NCBI GenBank assembly: GCA_902537415.1
Contig: CACBBC010000001.1
Location: forward strand, 1 to 64,000
Reading direction: 5' to 3'
DNA: 64,000 nt
DNA from: an uncultured Alphaproteobacteria bacterium
GTDB taxonomy: Bacteria; Pseudomonadota; Alphaproteobacteria; Rhodobacterales; Rhodobacteraceae
Made by a program: the position numbers and the translations under genes. Under the pieces are notes generated by a model that was not told where the DNA came from, did no database searches, and was given only the letters and a program-made list of their open reading frames with translations. Of the stretch, positions 29,406 through 38,149 are shown piece by piece (the first letter of the stretch is position 1; every line of letters begins with the position of its first letter).

Positions 29406-29909
29406 TCATGTACTATTGGCTTTAGCTAGCGCATTTTGAATTTTATCTCGTAGCTCAAGGCGTTCATCTGGACTCAAAAATGCTCCTAATTCAATATGTC
29501 TCCCCTTTCCGGCCAAGGTTAAGTAATTTTTTAATTGTCGATTGTTAGTGTCGAGATGTACCTTAGTCCAATAGGGATTACATTCCCAAGTCAATTGCTG
29601 TTTATTTTTTTCTTGGTGCACTACTATTATTTTATTTTTTGAAATTAAGATTTCTTCAAAAGTATTGCCTTGTTGAAAATTCTTTTGAAGCAGTGTTAGA
29701 AAAATATAGAATGTCAATCCCGAAAATATTGTCAGTGTCACCCCTATTGGACTTCCAATAAAAGGTAGTATTGGTAGCAAAAAGCCGAATGCTATTACGC
29801 AAAAAACCACCTTGGTTCCATTTGAATCTAGAGATCTGTTTGGAGCCAATCTCACTCTCAGAAATGTAGGGTCTTTCCTATCTCCCAAAGTATCCAGTAC
29901 TCTCAGCAT
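29406..29909 (-). CDS. DUF2244 membrane protein
   Basis: A 167-residue protein with two adjacent transmembrane helices (about 33-51 and 56-72) and a soluble C-terminal domain, matching DUF2244. Members are often near cytochrome oxidase genes in alphaproteobacteria, and this one follows ctaD by 14 nt. A role in oxidase assembly is plausible but unproven. Confidence 0.8.
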   Translation of the reverse strand: MLRVLDTLGDRKDPTFLRVRLAPNRSLDSNGTKVVFCVIAFGFLLPILPFIGSPIGVTLTIFSGLTFYIFLTLLQKNFQQGNTFEEILISKNKIIVVHQEKNKQQLTWECNPYWTKVHLDTNNRQLKNYLTLAGKGRHIELGAFLSPDERLELRDKIQNALAKANST

Positions 29910-29923
29910 TACAATAAAGTAAA

Positions 29924-31570
29924 TTAGTGACTGGTTGACTTAGACTCCCACATTTCTTTTGTAGGTAATATTTCAAAGGTATGCTCTGGTGGTGGGTTCG
30001 GCAAAGTCCACTCTAACGTATCAGCATGTTTCCCCCAGTATGCTTCTTCTGTTATACGTCTGCCCCACATTAGTGTGTAGAAGATTATTCCAAAGAAAAA
30101 TATAAAAGATGCAAAAGATATGAAGGCCCCAATCGATGATACATAGTTCCATAATGCAAACTGCTCAGGGTAATCTATATATCGTCTTGGCATGCCTTGC
30201 CTCCCAAGAAAATGTTGTGGGAAAAAAGTGATGTTGGATCCAATGAACATAGTCCAAAAGTGTAGTTTCCCTGCCCATTCTGGATACTGACGGCCGGACA
30301 TTTTGCCGATCCAGTAATATATTCCTGCGAAGATACAAAATACGGCGCCTAGAGACATAACATAGTGAAAGTGAGCTACAACATAATACGTATCATGATA
30401 TGCTCTATCGATCCCTGCTTGGCTTAAAACTATACCTGTCACCCCGCCTACAGTGAAAAGAAATAGAAATCCTACTGACCATAACATAGGTGTTTTAAAC
30501 TCAACCGATCCTCCCCACATTGTGGCGATCCATGAAAAAATCTTTATCCCGGTAGGAACCGCTATAACCATCGTTGCTAACATAAAATACGCTTGTTGTG
30601 TAACTGACATGCCTACTGTGTACATATGATGTGCCCAAACAACAAAACCTAACGCACCAATTGCTATCATCGCATAGACCATTGGTAAATATCCAAATAC
30701 TGGCTTCTTTGAAAATGTTGAAATAACATGGCTTACAATTCCAAAGCCTGGGATAACAATCATATAAACCTCTGGATGGCCAAAAAACCAAAGTAAGTGT
30801 TGATAAAGCACAGGGTCGCCACCCCCAGCAGGATCGAAAAATGTAGTACCAAAATTTCTATCAGTCAAAAGCATCGTAATTGCACCAGCCAGTACAGGTA
30901 AAGAAAGTAGTATAAGAAAGGCTGTGACCACAATTGACCAAGGGAAAAGAGGTGTTTTGTGTAGAGTCATACCTGGGGCACGCATGTTTAAAAACGTTGT
31001 GATCATGTTTATAGCACTCAGTATTGATGAGGCTCCAGATAGATGTATGGCAAAAATAGCTAGATCCATGGACATACCTTGTTCAGAAGTTGATAAAGGA
31101 GCGTATAGCACCCATCCCACACCTGATCCCAATTGACCGTTTCCTCCTGGCGCTAATAAGCTACATACAGCGAGCGATGATCCTGCGACGTACAACCAAT
31201 ATGATAAATTATTCATTCTTGGGAATGCCATGTCAGGTGCACCAATCATTAACGGCATAAAATAGTTACCAAAACCACCAAAAAGGGCTGGAATGACGAC
31301 AAAAAACATCATTAACACACCGTGCCCAGTTATTAAAACATTCCACATATGCCCATTCGGTTCACCATCGGCATTGGTCATGTATTGGACTCCCGGCTCC
31401 ATAAGCTCTAATCTCATATAAACGGTAAATGCCACTGCAACAAAACCCAAAAGAGCTGCGGTAAATATATATAGGATGCCTATATCCTTATGATTTGTTG
31501 ACATAAACCAACGAGTGAAGAAATTTTTCTTTTCGTGTTCGTGTGAGATTTGATCTGTAACATCAACCAT
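29924..31570 (-). CDS. ctaD: Cytochrome c oxidase subunit I (aa3 type)
   Basis: The haem-copper catalytic subunit of the terminal oxidase. The 548 residues with 12 helices show the CuB/Tyr motif [10 protein letters not shown], the CuB His pair in AHHMYTVG, the haem ligands in [11 protein letters not shown], the K-channel Lys in PTGIKIFSW and a D-channel region with [12 protein letters not shown]. These match type A1 oxidases. A GGGGGC stretch precedes the ATG by about 10 nt. Subunits II and III are not adjacent: lipB lies upstream and DUF2244 downstream, so subunit I is apart from its usual partners. Confidence 0.97.
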   Translation of the reverse strand: MVDVTDQISHEHEKKNFFTRWFMSTNHKDIGILYIFTAALLGFVAVAFTVYMRLELMEPGVQYMTNADGEPNGHMWNVLITGHGVLMMFFVVIPALFGGFGNYFMPLMIGAPDMAFPRMNNLSYWLYVAGSSLAVCSLLAPGGNGQLGSGVGWVLYAPLSTSEQGMSMDLAIFAIHLSGASSILSAINMITTFLNMRAPGMTLHKTPLFPWSIVVTAFLILLSLPVLAGAITMLLTDRNFGTTFFDPAGGGDPVLYQHLLWFFGHPEVYMIVIPGFGIVSHVISTFSKKPVFGYLPMVYAMIAIGALGFVVWAHHMYTVGMSVTQQAYFMLATMVIAVPTGIKIFSWIATMWGGSVEFKTPMLWSVGFLFLFTVGGVTGIVLSQAGIDRAYHDTYYVVAHFHYVMSLGAVFCIFAGIYYWIGKMSGRQYPEWAGKLHFWTMFIGSNITFFPQHFLGRQGMPRRYIDYPEQFALWNYVSSIGAFISFASFIFFFGIIFYTLMWGRRITEEAYWGKHADTLEWTLPNPPPEHTFEILPTKEMWESKSTSH

Positions 31571-31687
31571 TAAAAGAAGCCCCCTTGCATACTGACAGTA
31601 AATTGATTAATCCATTTATATATAGTACATACAAATTAATTTTTCCACCCCAAATTTAGAGACCGTTCGACGCACGTAAGAGATTTC

Positions 31688-32341
31688 TCATTTTGTAAAA
31701 ATTGTTGAAAAAGTTTGCTTAAATATTTTATCTACATTGGCCATATTTATTTTAATTCCTAATTCATGCAAAGAAGTAACGCCCTTCCCAGATATACCGC
31801 AAGGATTAATGTCAGTGAAAAAATTAAGGTTAGGATTTACGTTTAATGCTAAGCCATGGAATGTGACCCATTTCTTTACCCTTAGTCCGAGTGCCGCTAT
31901 TTTTTTATCATAAGTTCCATCTAGATTAACACGACCAGGATCCTTAACCCAAACCCCAACCATTCCAGGTATTCTATAACCTAAAATGCCTAGATCTCTT
32001 AGGACCAAAATAAGCCATTCTTCAATGTTCCATACTAATTGTTTTATGTCTCTTTTCCCATTTCTCAAATCGAGCATCAGATAGACAATGCGTTGACCAG
32101 GACCGTGATAGGTTGTCTGCCCACCTCTTTTTGTTTGATAAATTGGAATATTGACCTTGTTCTTAAAGTTGCTCGTTTTTGCAGACGTACCGAGTGTGAA
32201 AACGTTGTTATGCTCTAAAAACCAGATAAGCTCTGTTTTTTGGTTTGAAATAATATCTTCAACACGTGAAGACATTGTCTCCTCCGCAATTTTGTAATCT
32301 ACGAGATTTTTCTCGTGCCTCCATTCTATCATCTGTGCCAT
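31688..32341 (-). CDS. lipB: Lipoyl(octanoyl) transferase
   Basis: LipB moves octanoate from ACP to lipoyl domains of pyruvate and 2-oxoglutarate dehydrogenases. The 217 residues carry RGGQTTYHGPGQ (about 70-82), KIAALGLRVKKWVTFHG with the catalytic Lys, and INPCGISGKGVTSL with the acyl-carrying Cys. The length is normal. It is divergent from tRNA-Leu with 70 nt between. Confidence 0.95.
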   Translation of the reverse strand: MAQMIEWRHEKNLVDYKIAEETMSSRVEDIISNQKTELIWFLEHNNVFTLGTSAKTSNFKNKVNIPIYQTKRGGQTTYHGPGQRIVYLMLDLRNGKRDIKQLVWNIEEWLILVLRDLGILGYRIPGMVGVWVKDPGRVNLDGTYDKKIAALGLRVKKWVTFHGLALNVNPNLNFFTDINPCGISGKGVTSLHELGIKINMANVDKIFKQTFSTIFTK

Positions 32342-32411
32342 TAATATAATCGTATTGCTTTTTCTGGGAAAATATCATATCTAACTTCAGATTGAAAATG
32401 GTATTAAAAAC

Positions 32412-32498
32412 GCGGCTGTGGCGGAATCGGTAGACGCGCAGCGTTGAGGTCGCTGTGGGGTAAAACCCGTGGAAGTTCAAGTCTTCTCAGCCGCACCA
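32412..32498 (+). tRNA. tRNA-Leu (anticodon GAG)
   Basis: Acceptor GCGGCTG pairs with CAGCCGC, the anticodon stem CAGCG/CGCTG holds loop TTGAGGT (anticodon GAG), there is a long variable arm (TGGGGTAAAACCCGT), a T arm GGAAG/CTTCT with TTCAAGT, and an encoded CCA at 32496-32498. Confidence 0.97.
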
Positions 32499-32811
32499 TA
32501 ATCTGGATCTCATTTGCCCTAAATCACTCATTTATATGAATTTATTATGGTTATGCAATCGGGTATGAAACAAAATTAGAAACAATTAAGGCTCTCTAAA
32601 TCTTAGATAGGAAACATTTACTGCGCTATTATTTTATCAATGAGATATACGACAGTAGTGTTTTTTTTATTTAAAACTTTTTAATTTTTAGTTAATAAAC
32701 ATGTTTATTTAGCTTTTAAGGCTTCTTATTCTAGGAAAATCATAGGTTTGTTGGAAACAGTTAAGTAATTTTACTCATTTGAGAATGAGATGCTAAGTCA
32801 GTTGGAGAAAA
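32499..32811. other. Intergenic region with operator-like palindrome
   Basis: These 313 nt hold no credible gene. A perfect 16-bp palindrome AATAAACATGTTTATT lies at 32694-32709, about 105 nt before the serine hydrolase ATG, a plausible operator. A 6-bp hairpin (CTCATT-TGAG-AATGAG at 32774-32789) lies just upstream of the hydrolase ribosome site (GGAGA). No -35/-10 pair is convincing. Confidence 0.4.
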
Positions 32812-33900
32812 ATGAAACAGAAAAGTAGTGCAAGTAGCCTAGGTTTTGATGAAGTAAAGCTTTTTAAAGCAATAGAATTTTCAAAAAAAAACGAGTCAAA
32901 AATGGATCGTGATATCGAAAAAGCTCTTAGGGATGGTCATTTTCATGAACCATGGCCAATCAGCAAAACTATAGGGCCGGTAAAAAAAAGAAAAGGTAAC
33001 TCTGGAGCGATATTACGGGGACATGAAGTTGTTCAAGTTTGGGGCGATGTTGAATATGTTGATATGGCATTTAGTATAAGTAAGAGTTTTCTTTCCCTAT
33101 GCGCTGGAATTGCTTTTAAACAAAATATTATAAGCGATTTCCATGCTCCCATATCGGATACGATTGAAATGAGAATTTTTGAAACAGCACAAAATAGAAA
33201 AATCACATGGTCCCAAATGTTACAACTTACGAGTGAGTGGGAGGGAGAGCTCTGGGGGAAGCCAGATTGGATCGATCATAATCGTAATTTAAATGATCCT
33301 CAGAAAAACAGATTAGAAAAAGGAAAAAAAAGAAGTTTAAACTCACCAGGAACGTTTTGGGAATATAATGATGTACGAGTTAATGTCCTCTCATATGCTC
33401 TTATGTTGGCGTTTGGGCGCTCACTCCCTGATGTCTTACGAGAGCACATAATGGTTCCGATAGGAGCAAGTAATACCTGGAAATGGCATGGATATGAGAA
33501 TTCATGGGAAGAGGTTAATAGCAAGCGATTACAATCTGTTTCCGGAGGAGCTCATTGGGGTGGTGGGTTATGGATAAGCACTCTTGATCTTGCGCGTATC
33601 GGCCAATTAATGATTAACCAAGGACTTTGGGACGGTAAGGAAGTTATTCCGAAAAAATGGGTCAAAATGAGTACCAAACCATGTGAGTTAGCGTTAAATT
33701 ATGGTTATATGTGGTGGCTCAATGATAAAAAAACTGGGATGTTTCCTGGCGCACCGACTAGTGCATTTACGGCGATGGGAGTGGGTACACAAATTTTGTA
33801 CATAGACCCCGAAAATGATTTAGTAATCGTTAACAGGTGGATTGAAGAAGATAAGGTAGCAAAATTTGTGATGCTGATACTAGATAGTATCGTTTTTTAA
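32812..33900 (+). CDS. Beta-lactamase-fold serine hydrolase
   Basis: A 362-residue protein of the beta-lactamase/EstB-type (family VIII) superfamily. SISKSF supplies the SxxK nucleophile and base (about 86-91), YND supplies the second motif Tyr (near 183), and HWGGG (near 244) stands in place of the KTG box. No signal peptide is visible, so it is probably cytoplasmic and an esterase or peptidase-like enzyme rather than a beta-lactamase. GGAG lies 6 nt before the ATG. The substrate is unknown. Confidence 0.8.
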   Translation: MKQKSSASSLGFDEVKLFKAIEFSKKNESKMDRDIEKALRDGHFHEPWPISKTIGPVKKRKGNSGAILRGHEVVQVWGDVEYVDMAFSISKSFLSLCAGIAFKQNIISDFHAPISDTIEMRIFETAQNRKITWSQMLQLTSEWEGELWGKPDWIDHNRNLNDPQKNRLEKGKKRSLNSPGTFWEYNDVRVNVLSYALMLAFGRSLPDVLREHIMVPIGASNTWKWHGYENSWEEVNSKRLQSVSGGAHWGGGLWISTLDLARIGQLMINQGLWDGKEVIPKKWVKMSTKPCELALNYGYMWWLNDKKTGMFPGAPTSAFTAMGVGTQILYIDPENDLVIVNRWIEEDKVAKFVMLILDSIVF

Positions 33901-34055
33901 AATCAATAAATTTCTCAGACAAATTTATCTTCAAAAAGACATTTGTATCAAAAGATGTAAATTTGCCACATTTTCAAAAATATATTTACGTTATATTTTA
34001 GTACCTTATTTGGCAAACATTAAGCAAAAAGGCAAGACTGGTCTTCTATAGGTCG

Positions 34056-34994
34056 TTAGTTTATGCCTACCATCGAATTTGCTGCTTTGAAAAGTTTTTC
34101 GCACAATAAATCATCATAAACTTGGCTGTTTGGACTTTTCATAGGCCATCCACCCTTTCTGCTTTCTTTATCTTTATAAATTCCGACCTGACTATAAAAA
34201 CAGCCACTTTTATTGGCTACACTATCGTCAAGTAAGCAATGTAGGGTGGTTTGCGACCCAATTGTTGGATTAGTCATGCCAGCCATTGATAAAAAGGGTT
34301 TAAGTAAAACATTTTGAAAAAATACTGGTAATGTGTGTTTTATCAAAGGAGTTTGAACCCATCCGGGATGAATGCTCACAGAGGTTATATTTGAACCTTT
34401 TAATAACCTTGCTTGATACCTTGAGTAAAGAACCTGTGCTAATTTTGATTGATTATAGGCATCCCAACCAAAATATTTTTTCTTTTCAAAATTAAGGTCA
34501 GCTATATCTATCGAGCCCTTCTCATGAAGAACACTAGATGTATGCACAATCCTTGATGCCTTAGCGTTTTTTAATTTTGGTAGTAGTAATTCAGTTAATA
34601 AGAAATGGCCTAAAAAATTAACTCCAAACTGTAACTCAAATCCATCTTTAGTTCTTCTGTGAGGAGTGTTCATTACTGCTGCATTATTCACAAGTCCATC
34701 AAGGCGCGAGAATTTTTTATTAAAAACTTTGATGAAATCTCTTACAGAATCAAGTGAGTCCAATTCAAGTAGAAAATTGTGGATATTTTTATTGGAAGTT
34801 TCTTCAATTATCTCAACACCAATTTTTCTCGCAAGCTCAACATTTCGTGAAGCACAAATTATAGTAGCTGATTGCCTTGCCAGTTGCTTTACAGTTGCTA
34901 GGCCTATTCCTGACGTTGTCCCTGTTACAATATAAATTCTTCCAGAGAGATCTTTTTGAAGAGTCTCTTTTGAGCAAATAAGTTCGTTAGTCAT
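34056..34994 (-). CDS. Short-chain dehydrogenase, retinol dehydrogenase-like
   Basis: A 312-residue NAD(P)-dependent SDR. The cofactor motif TGTTSGIG is at about 19-26, NNAAV at about 105-109, and the catalytic YNQSK (Tyr-x3-Lys) near 179-183. It resembles the retinol dehydrogenase/WW-oxidoreductase group. The substrate cannot be read from sequence. An AAGG-like site precedes the start. It lies next to the small-gene array. Confidence 0.85.
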   Translation of the reverse strand: MTNELICSKETLQKDLSGRIYIVTGTTSGIGLATVKQLARQSATIICASRNVELARKIGVEIIEETSNKNIHNFLLELDSLDSVRDFIKVFNKKFSRLDGLVNNAAVMNTPHRRTKDGFELQFGVNFLGHFLLTELLLPKLKNAKASRIVHTSSVLHEKGSIDIADLNFEKKKYFGWDAYNQSKLAQVLYSRYQARLLKGSNITSVSIHPGWVQTPLIKHTLPVFFQNVLLKPFLSMAGMTNPTIGSQTTLHCLLDDSVANKSGCFYSQVGIYKDKESRKGGWPMKSPNSQVYDDLLCEKLFKAANSMVGIN

Positions 34995-35126
34995 AAAGTT
35001 CCTTAAACATCGTATGAATTAAATTCAGTCTCTTCTTTGAACTTTTTAAATGTTATTGCCAATAAACATCTGCTACATACTCCAAGAACATATCACCAGT
35101 AAACTCCATATTTCCTATACCTCACT

Positions 35127-35297
35127 CTAGCAAGAATTAAACAAGTAGATTATTAAAGCACCTAATTGCATCGCTATTATTAATAACAAGGGTATTACGA
35201 TAAAGATTAAGTAAGTACCTAGTCTATCTAATCTCTTCTCCACATTGTGAGAGTATATATCTATAATCTCGACAGCTTTTTCAGTAGCCACTTCCAT
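35127..35297 (-). CDS. Small single-helix membrane protein (56 aa)
   Basis: A 56-residue ORF too short for most tracks: an amphipathic, charged N-terminal half (EKAVEIIDIY, VEKRLDRL) and one transmembrane helix at about 29-52 ending in Cys56. It overlaps the upstream lipoprotein ORF by 17 nt, and its ATG sits directly on a GGTGGAG, suggesting coupling. The function is unknown. I infer it is real from the membrane-protein-like composition and the arrangement with its neighbours. Confidence 0.45.
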   Translation of the reverse strand: MEVATEKAVEIIDIYSHNVEKRLDRLGTYLIFIVIPLLLIIAMQLGALIIYLFNSC

Positions 35298-35373
35298 CTC
35301 CACCATTGCATGCTGACAAAAATAGAAAAGCCACTATTAAGGCTCCGGTTAACTTATATTTAATGTACTCCAT
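35281..35373 (-). CDS. Tiny lipoprotein-like peptide (30 aa)
   Basis: A 30-codon ORF with a perfect lipoprotein signal: Lys-rich start, hydrophobic core, lipobox LSAC ending at Cys22, then a mature tail of nine residues (CNGGDGSGY). A very good ribosome site AGGAG lies 5 nt before the ATG. Such a short mature part recalls entericidin-type peptides by size only. It overlaps the 56-aa membrane protein gene. Confidence 0.5.
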   Translation of the reverse strand: MEYIKYKLTGALIVAFLFLSACNGGDGSGY

Positions 35374-35401
35374 TAGATCTCCTGAGAATTCTTGTGTAAA
35401 T

Positions 35402-35677
35402 TTAGCTACCGTTTAATTTATCTTTAACGGTTAGAAAGACAAAAACAGCTAAAAATACCCTGATAAATAAAACAGCACTTAGTTCATCAATGCTAGGATA
35501 CAGATTAAGGTAAAGATAACCATCTTTTATAATTATCCAATAAAGATCAAAATATCCCTCGTATTTTGTGTAACCAACTACTTGGGAAACTAATCCAAAG
35601 GAAATAGCAATCCAAAGATTATAATAAAATGCCTTCCCAAATATATTTTTCAAAACAGTTGCTAATCGGCTTGCCAT
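35402..35677 (-). CDS. Small membrane protein (91 aa), unknown
   Basis: A hydrophobic 91-residue protein with likely helices near 16-36 and 68-86 and a Tyr-rich middle. I start at the ATG at 35677, which has AAGG 6 nt upstream, rather than the open frame to 35698. It overlaps the preceding 82-aa gene by 16 nt, suggesting coupling. The family is not recognised. Confidence 0.5.
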   Translation of the reverse strand: MASRLATVLKNIFGKAFYYNLWIAISFGLVSQVVGYTKYEGYFDLYWIIIKDGYLYLNLYPSIDELSAVLFIRVFLAVFVFLTVKDKLNGS

Positions 35678-35910
35678 CTGAAACCTTCTTCTATACAAAA
35701 CAAACGCCCAAATTTACACTTTCTATCACTTCGGCAAACCTTTTCATGCTTACTATTTTCCCAACATTTGGTTGTAACAGCAGAACCATACTTATCGATA
35801 AATCGGTCCCATGTGTCTCCAATCGACAAAAGTACAATCGAAGGTAATATAAATGCAACGAATATTATTGTTACGAATGCTATGCCGAAGCCTTCATTAT
35901 TTTCTTCCAT
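35662..35910 (-). CDS. Small membrane-anchored Cys-rich protein (82 aa), unknown
   Basis: This 82-residue protein starts with an acidic N-terminus, one transmembrane helix (about 9-29), then a charged exposed domain with four cysteines (TKCWEN, KVCRSD, RKCKFG, LFCIEE) that could form two disulfides. AGGG lies 6 nt before the ATG. The family is not recognised. First gene of a run of four overlapping or closely spaced small genes. Confidence 0.5.
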   Translation of the reverse strand: MEENNEGFGIAFVTIIFVAFILPSIVLLSIGDTWDRFIDKYGSAVTTKCWENSKHEKVCRSDRKCKFGRLFCIEEGFRWQAD

Positions 35911-36366
35911 CTGAAACCCTTTTTTATTTACATATGAGGGATCTAGTTCGTTTAACTATTTGTCAAAGGATTGGAGTTATCTTATTCATAAAAAATACCC
36001 TATCTGAAGTACTCTTCAATGACCCGCTACCTTTACACTTCTTACTGACATAATAAGGAGAGATAGACAAAATTGGCGATACATTCTTACCGAAATATTG
36101 CGATGTTAATACTTCAGCAAAAAATTTCTTTGCAACAATGAGGCTCACTAATCGAAACGACTTAGAGACACTTTTTCGAGACTAACTTAAAACAAAAGTA
36201 AAGCTAAGGAAAGGTCACTTCACCTATCAAGTAAAAATTAATTTTCATAATTAACGGAGTAAAAAGCGTCGTATTACTGTATGCGTTTGCAATCTGTTAG
36301 TATTTATTAATAAGATAACAAGTAATTATAAGTAATTATATTATCAATTGAATAAGGTTAAAAAAA
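35911..36366. other. Intergenic region, no supported gene
   Basis: In these 456 nt I see no credible gene. A 61-codon frame at 35963-36148 on the minus strand starts with GTG, lacks a ribosome site and is not protein-like. The last 80 nt are very AT-rich and contain an imperfect repeat of AAGTAATTATA just before the next gene. Confidence 0.4.
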
Positions 36367-36690
36367 ATGAAACTCAAACATTTCATTGCGACCCATACAT
36401 TTCATTCAGACAAAGTTAAAAAGGAATATTTGAAGTTTGTTAAGCATCGAAAAAAAAATGCTGAGTGGTTTGAAAATGTACCAAAGAGGGAGAATGCGCA
36501 ACTACACCAATTGTTTATTGGAAAAGCAGATTTTTTCTTTTGCCACTGGTACGCTGAAAGCGAGAGTGCGATTATTGAGGCATTATCTGAAGCAGGAGCC
36601 GATCAATATATTATAACAATGGCTACTGAGGTAGGCGTGCCAAAAATTGATTTAGATAAAATGACTGTTTTGATGGGAAAAATTAAATAA
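36367..36690 (+). CDS. Conserved-looking small protein, possible ferredoxin-like fold
   Basis: A 107-residue soluble protein that I do not recognise. It alternates strand-like and helix-like stretches (FIATHTF, then a basic helix, HQLFIGKADFFFCHWYA, then SESAIIEALSEAG), a layout like dimeric alpha/beta barrel or DUF4242-type proteins. AAGG lies about 9 nt before the ATG. Paralogue-like small barrels occur at 37.5, 38.3 and 53.6 kb. Confidence 0.55.
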   Translation: MKLKHFIATHTFHSDKVKKEYLKFVKHRKKNAEWFENVPKRENAQLHQLFIGKADFFFCHWYAESESAIIEALSEAGADQYIITMATEVGVPKIDLDKMTVLMGKIK

Positions 36691-36719
36691 TGTCTTTCGT
36701 CCAATTCATACAGGTCAAA

Positions 36720-36762
36720 GCTAAAGACACTCGAACTCCCAAAAAACTGATTTCCAATCAGC
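36720..36762 (-). other. Degenerate tRNA-Ser-like 3' fragment
   Basis: On the minus strand GCTGA-TTGGAAA-TCAGT forms an anticodon arm with loop TTGGAAA (anticodon GGA, serine). It is followed by GGGAGTTCGAGTGTC, which resembles a T arm with a broken stem. No D arm or acceptor is present. It may be a decayed tRNA end left by an integration event, or chance similarity. Confidence 0.3.
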
Positions 36763-36854
36763 TTGTTTAGTAAATATGATTATTTGTGTGACATATGAAG
36801 CACATCGGGTAGCTCGTGTTATTAAGACCTTTACTAAAGGATTTCACTAAGTTC

Positions 36855-37289
36855 ATGGATTCAAAAACACTAATGAAAACTTATTTGATAGAGGTTGGTC
36901 AAAAAGGCCGATTAGATTTAATTAAGACTATTGCGCAACCAGATATGATTGATGAAGCAAATAGAGCGTTTGGTGGGCCTGTTGGGCGAGACGGGCTTAT
37001 AGCTCACGTTAAGACGTTTCGTAGTCAGATAGCGGAGTTAAATCTTGAGATAAAACAGATAGTAGGAAATGAAAATGAAGTGATGGCACATTGGTTTTTT
37101 ACTGGGATACATAAGGGGCCCTGGTTAAGGCGTGAGCCAACAGGGAAAGAAGTTTCAGCGGATGTATTTAGCTTTTTTACACTGAAAGACGGACTGATCA
37201 GTTACTATCGTCTTTGGCTACATGCTATGATTGATGGGCCAGTAATTTTCGATTCATCTTGCTCATGCATAGAAAAAAAACAAGTTTAA
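36855..37289 (+). CDS. SnoaL-like / ester-cyclase-type protein
   Basis: A protein of about 144 residues with the cone-shaped alpha+beta barrel pattern of the SnoaL/NTF2-like superfamily: an N-terminal helix pair, FGGPVGRDGLIAHVKTFRSQ, then EIKQIVGNENEVMAHWFFTGIH and a final sheet with VSADVFSFFTLKDGLI. The ATG at 36855 gives the family-like start; the open frame goes back to a GTG at 36816. The C-terminal tail has two close cysteines (SCSC). Substrate unknown. Confidence 0.65.
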   Translation: MDSKTLMKTYLIEVGQKGRLDLIKTIAQPDMIDEANRAFGGPVGRDGLIAHVKTFRSQIAELNLEIKQIVGNENEVMAHWFFTGIHKGPWLRREPTGKEVSADVFSFFTLKDGLISYYRLWLHAMIDGPVIFDSSCSCIEKKQV

Positions 37290-37475
37290 AGGTATTAGAT
37301 ATATTTTTTCTAACTTATTTTTAATATTGAATCACTAAAAATGCTCGCTAAATCGCTATTTGATCATATTTCTAGTGCTATCCCTTTCGGTACCAGCTTT
37401 GGGAATACGATACTGGCCAACCCTACCAACAACTATAATGCGAAATTATTCCTGTCACTTGATTAGATAACCATA

Positions 37476-37769
37476 CTAATTTTTCATCTTACCATATTCA
37501 TAAAGGATTTCTCCATCAAAGGTAATTACCTCAACTTTAAAGTCGTACTTTTTACGCCATTCATTTGCCCTTCTTAATATCTCTTGAGCGCCTTCTTCGG
37601 TTTCAACGACAGAAAAATATAGTAGTGAGGTTGTACTTGCTCTTACGTACGTCGCTTCAAGAAGACCACATTCATTCAGAGAACTTGCAAACTCTTTATG
37701 AAGAGCAAAATATTTATCGAAATCTTCTTCCGAAAAAAAATTTATAATATTGGTTCTAGCTACAGCCAT
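37476..37769 (-). CDS. Small dimeric alpha/beta barrel-like protein
   Basis: A 97-residue soluble protein, unnamed. Its start (RTNIINFFSEEDFDKYF) resembles that of the 38271-38573 gene (KTTIINTFSSEDECEMF), and both look like antibiotic-biosynthesis-monooxygenase (ABM)-type barrels: a strand, a helix, two strands and a C-terminal helix. The two are likely paralogues. No catalytic residue can be assigned. Confidence 0.5.
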   Translation of the reverse strand: MAVARTNIINFFSEEDFDKYFALHKEFASSLNECGLLEATYVRASTTSLLYFSVVETEEGAQEILRRANEWRKKYDFKVEVITFDGEILYEYGKMKN

Positions 37770-37807
37770 TTTTACTATTTATGTAGGAAATTTGTTTCAT
37801 TTAATTC

Positions 37808-38149
37808 CTAGATGCGATCTACCTTCTCCAAATCACGAACGCTGACAACATCTCTCCAAACTTTATTATCTTTCCATAATTGCACATTGGTAGTCTCCCA
37901 TTTTTTACCTCCGTGCTCTATCAACAAATCCCTCCAAGCCAATAGATCTTTGTTTTCAATTATTAGTTCAAGCTTTTCAAAAGTTAAACCGTCCTCAAAT
38001 CTTTTTTTTATAAACGAGACCATCTCATCTTTCGAAATCAATGTAGTTTCTCTAAGATATAAATATTCATCATGTAAAATATCCTGAAGTCCCTCAAAGT
38101 CTTTATTCTCAATCAGGCTTTTAATTGTGTTCCATTTGTTCATTAGCAC
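37808..38149 (-). CDS. SnoaL/DUF4440-like small protein
   Basis: A 113-residue protein resembling NTF2-like proteins: helical start (NKWNTIKSLIENKDFEGLQDIL), then HDEYLYLRETTLISKDEMVSF, and strand-rich rest with TTNVQLWKDNKVWRDVVS. The second ATG (residue 3) is an equally good start. It lies between two ABM-like paralogues on the same strand. Function unknown. Confidence 0.5.
   Translation of the reverse strand: MLMNKWNTIKSLIENKDFEGLQDILHDEYLYLRETTLISKDEMVSFIKKRFEDGLTFEKLELIIENKDLLAWRDLLIEHGGKKWETTNVQLWKDNKVWRDVVSVRDLEKVDRI

Noticed and set aside
33906-33928. 8-bp inverted repeat (ATAAATTT/AAATTTAT) after the serine hydrolase
   Set aside because: A/T-only stem with no U-tract; too weak to call a terminator.
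35963-36148. 61-codon frame on the minus strand
   Set aside because: GTG start with no ribosome site and no protein-like pattern; treated as chance.
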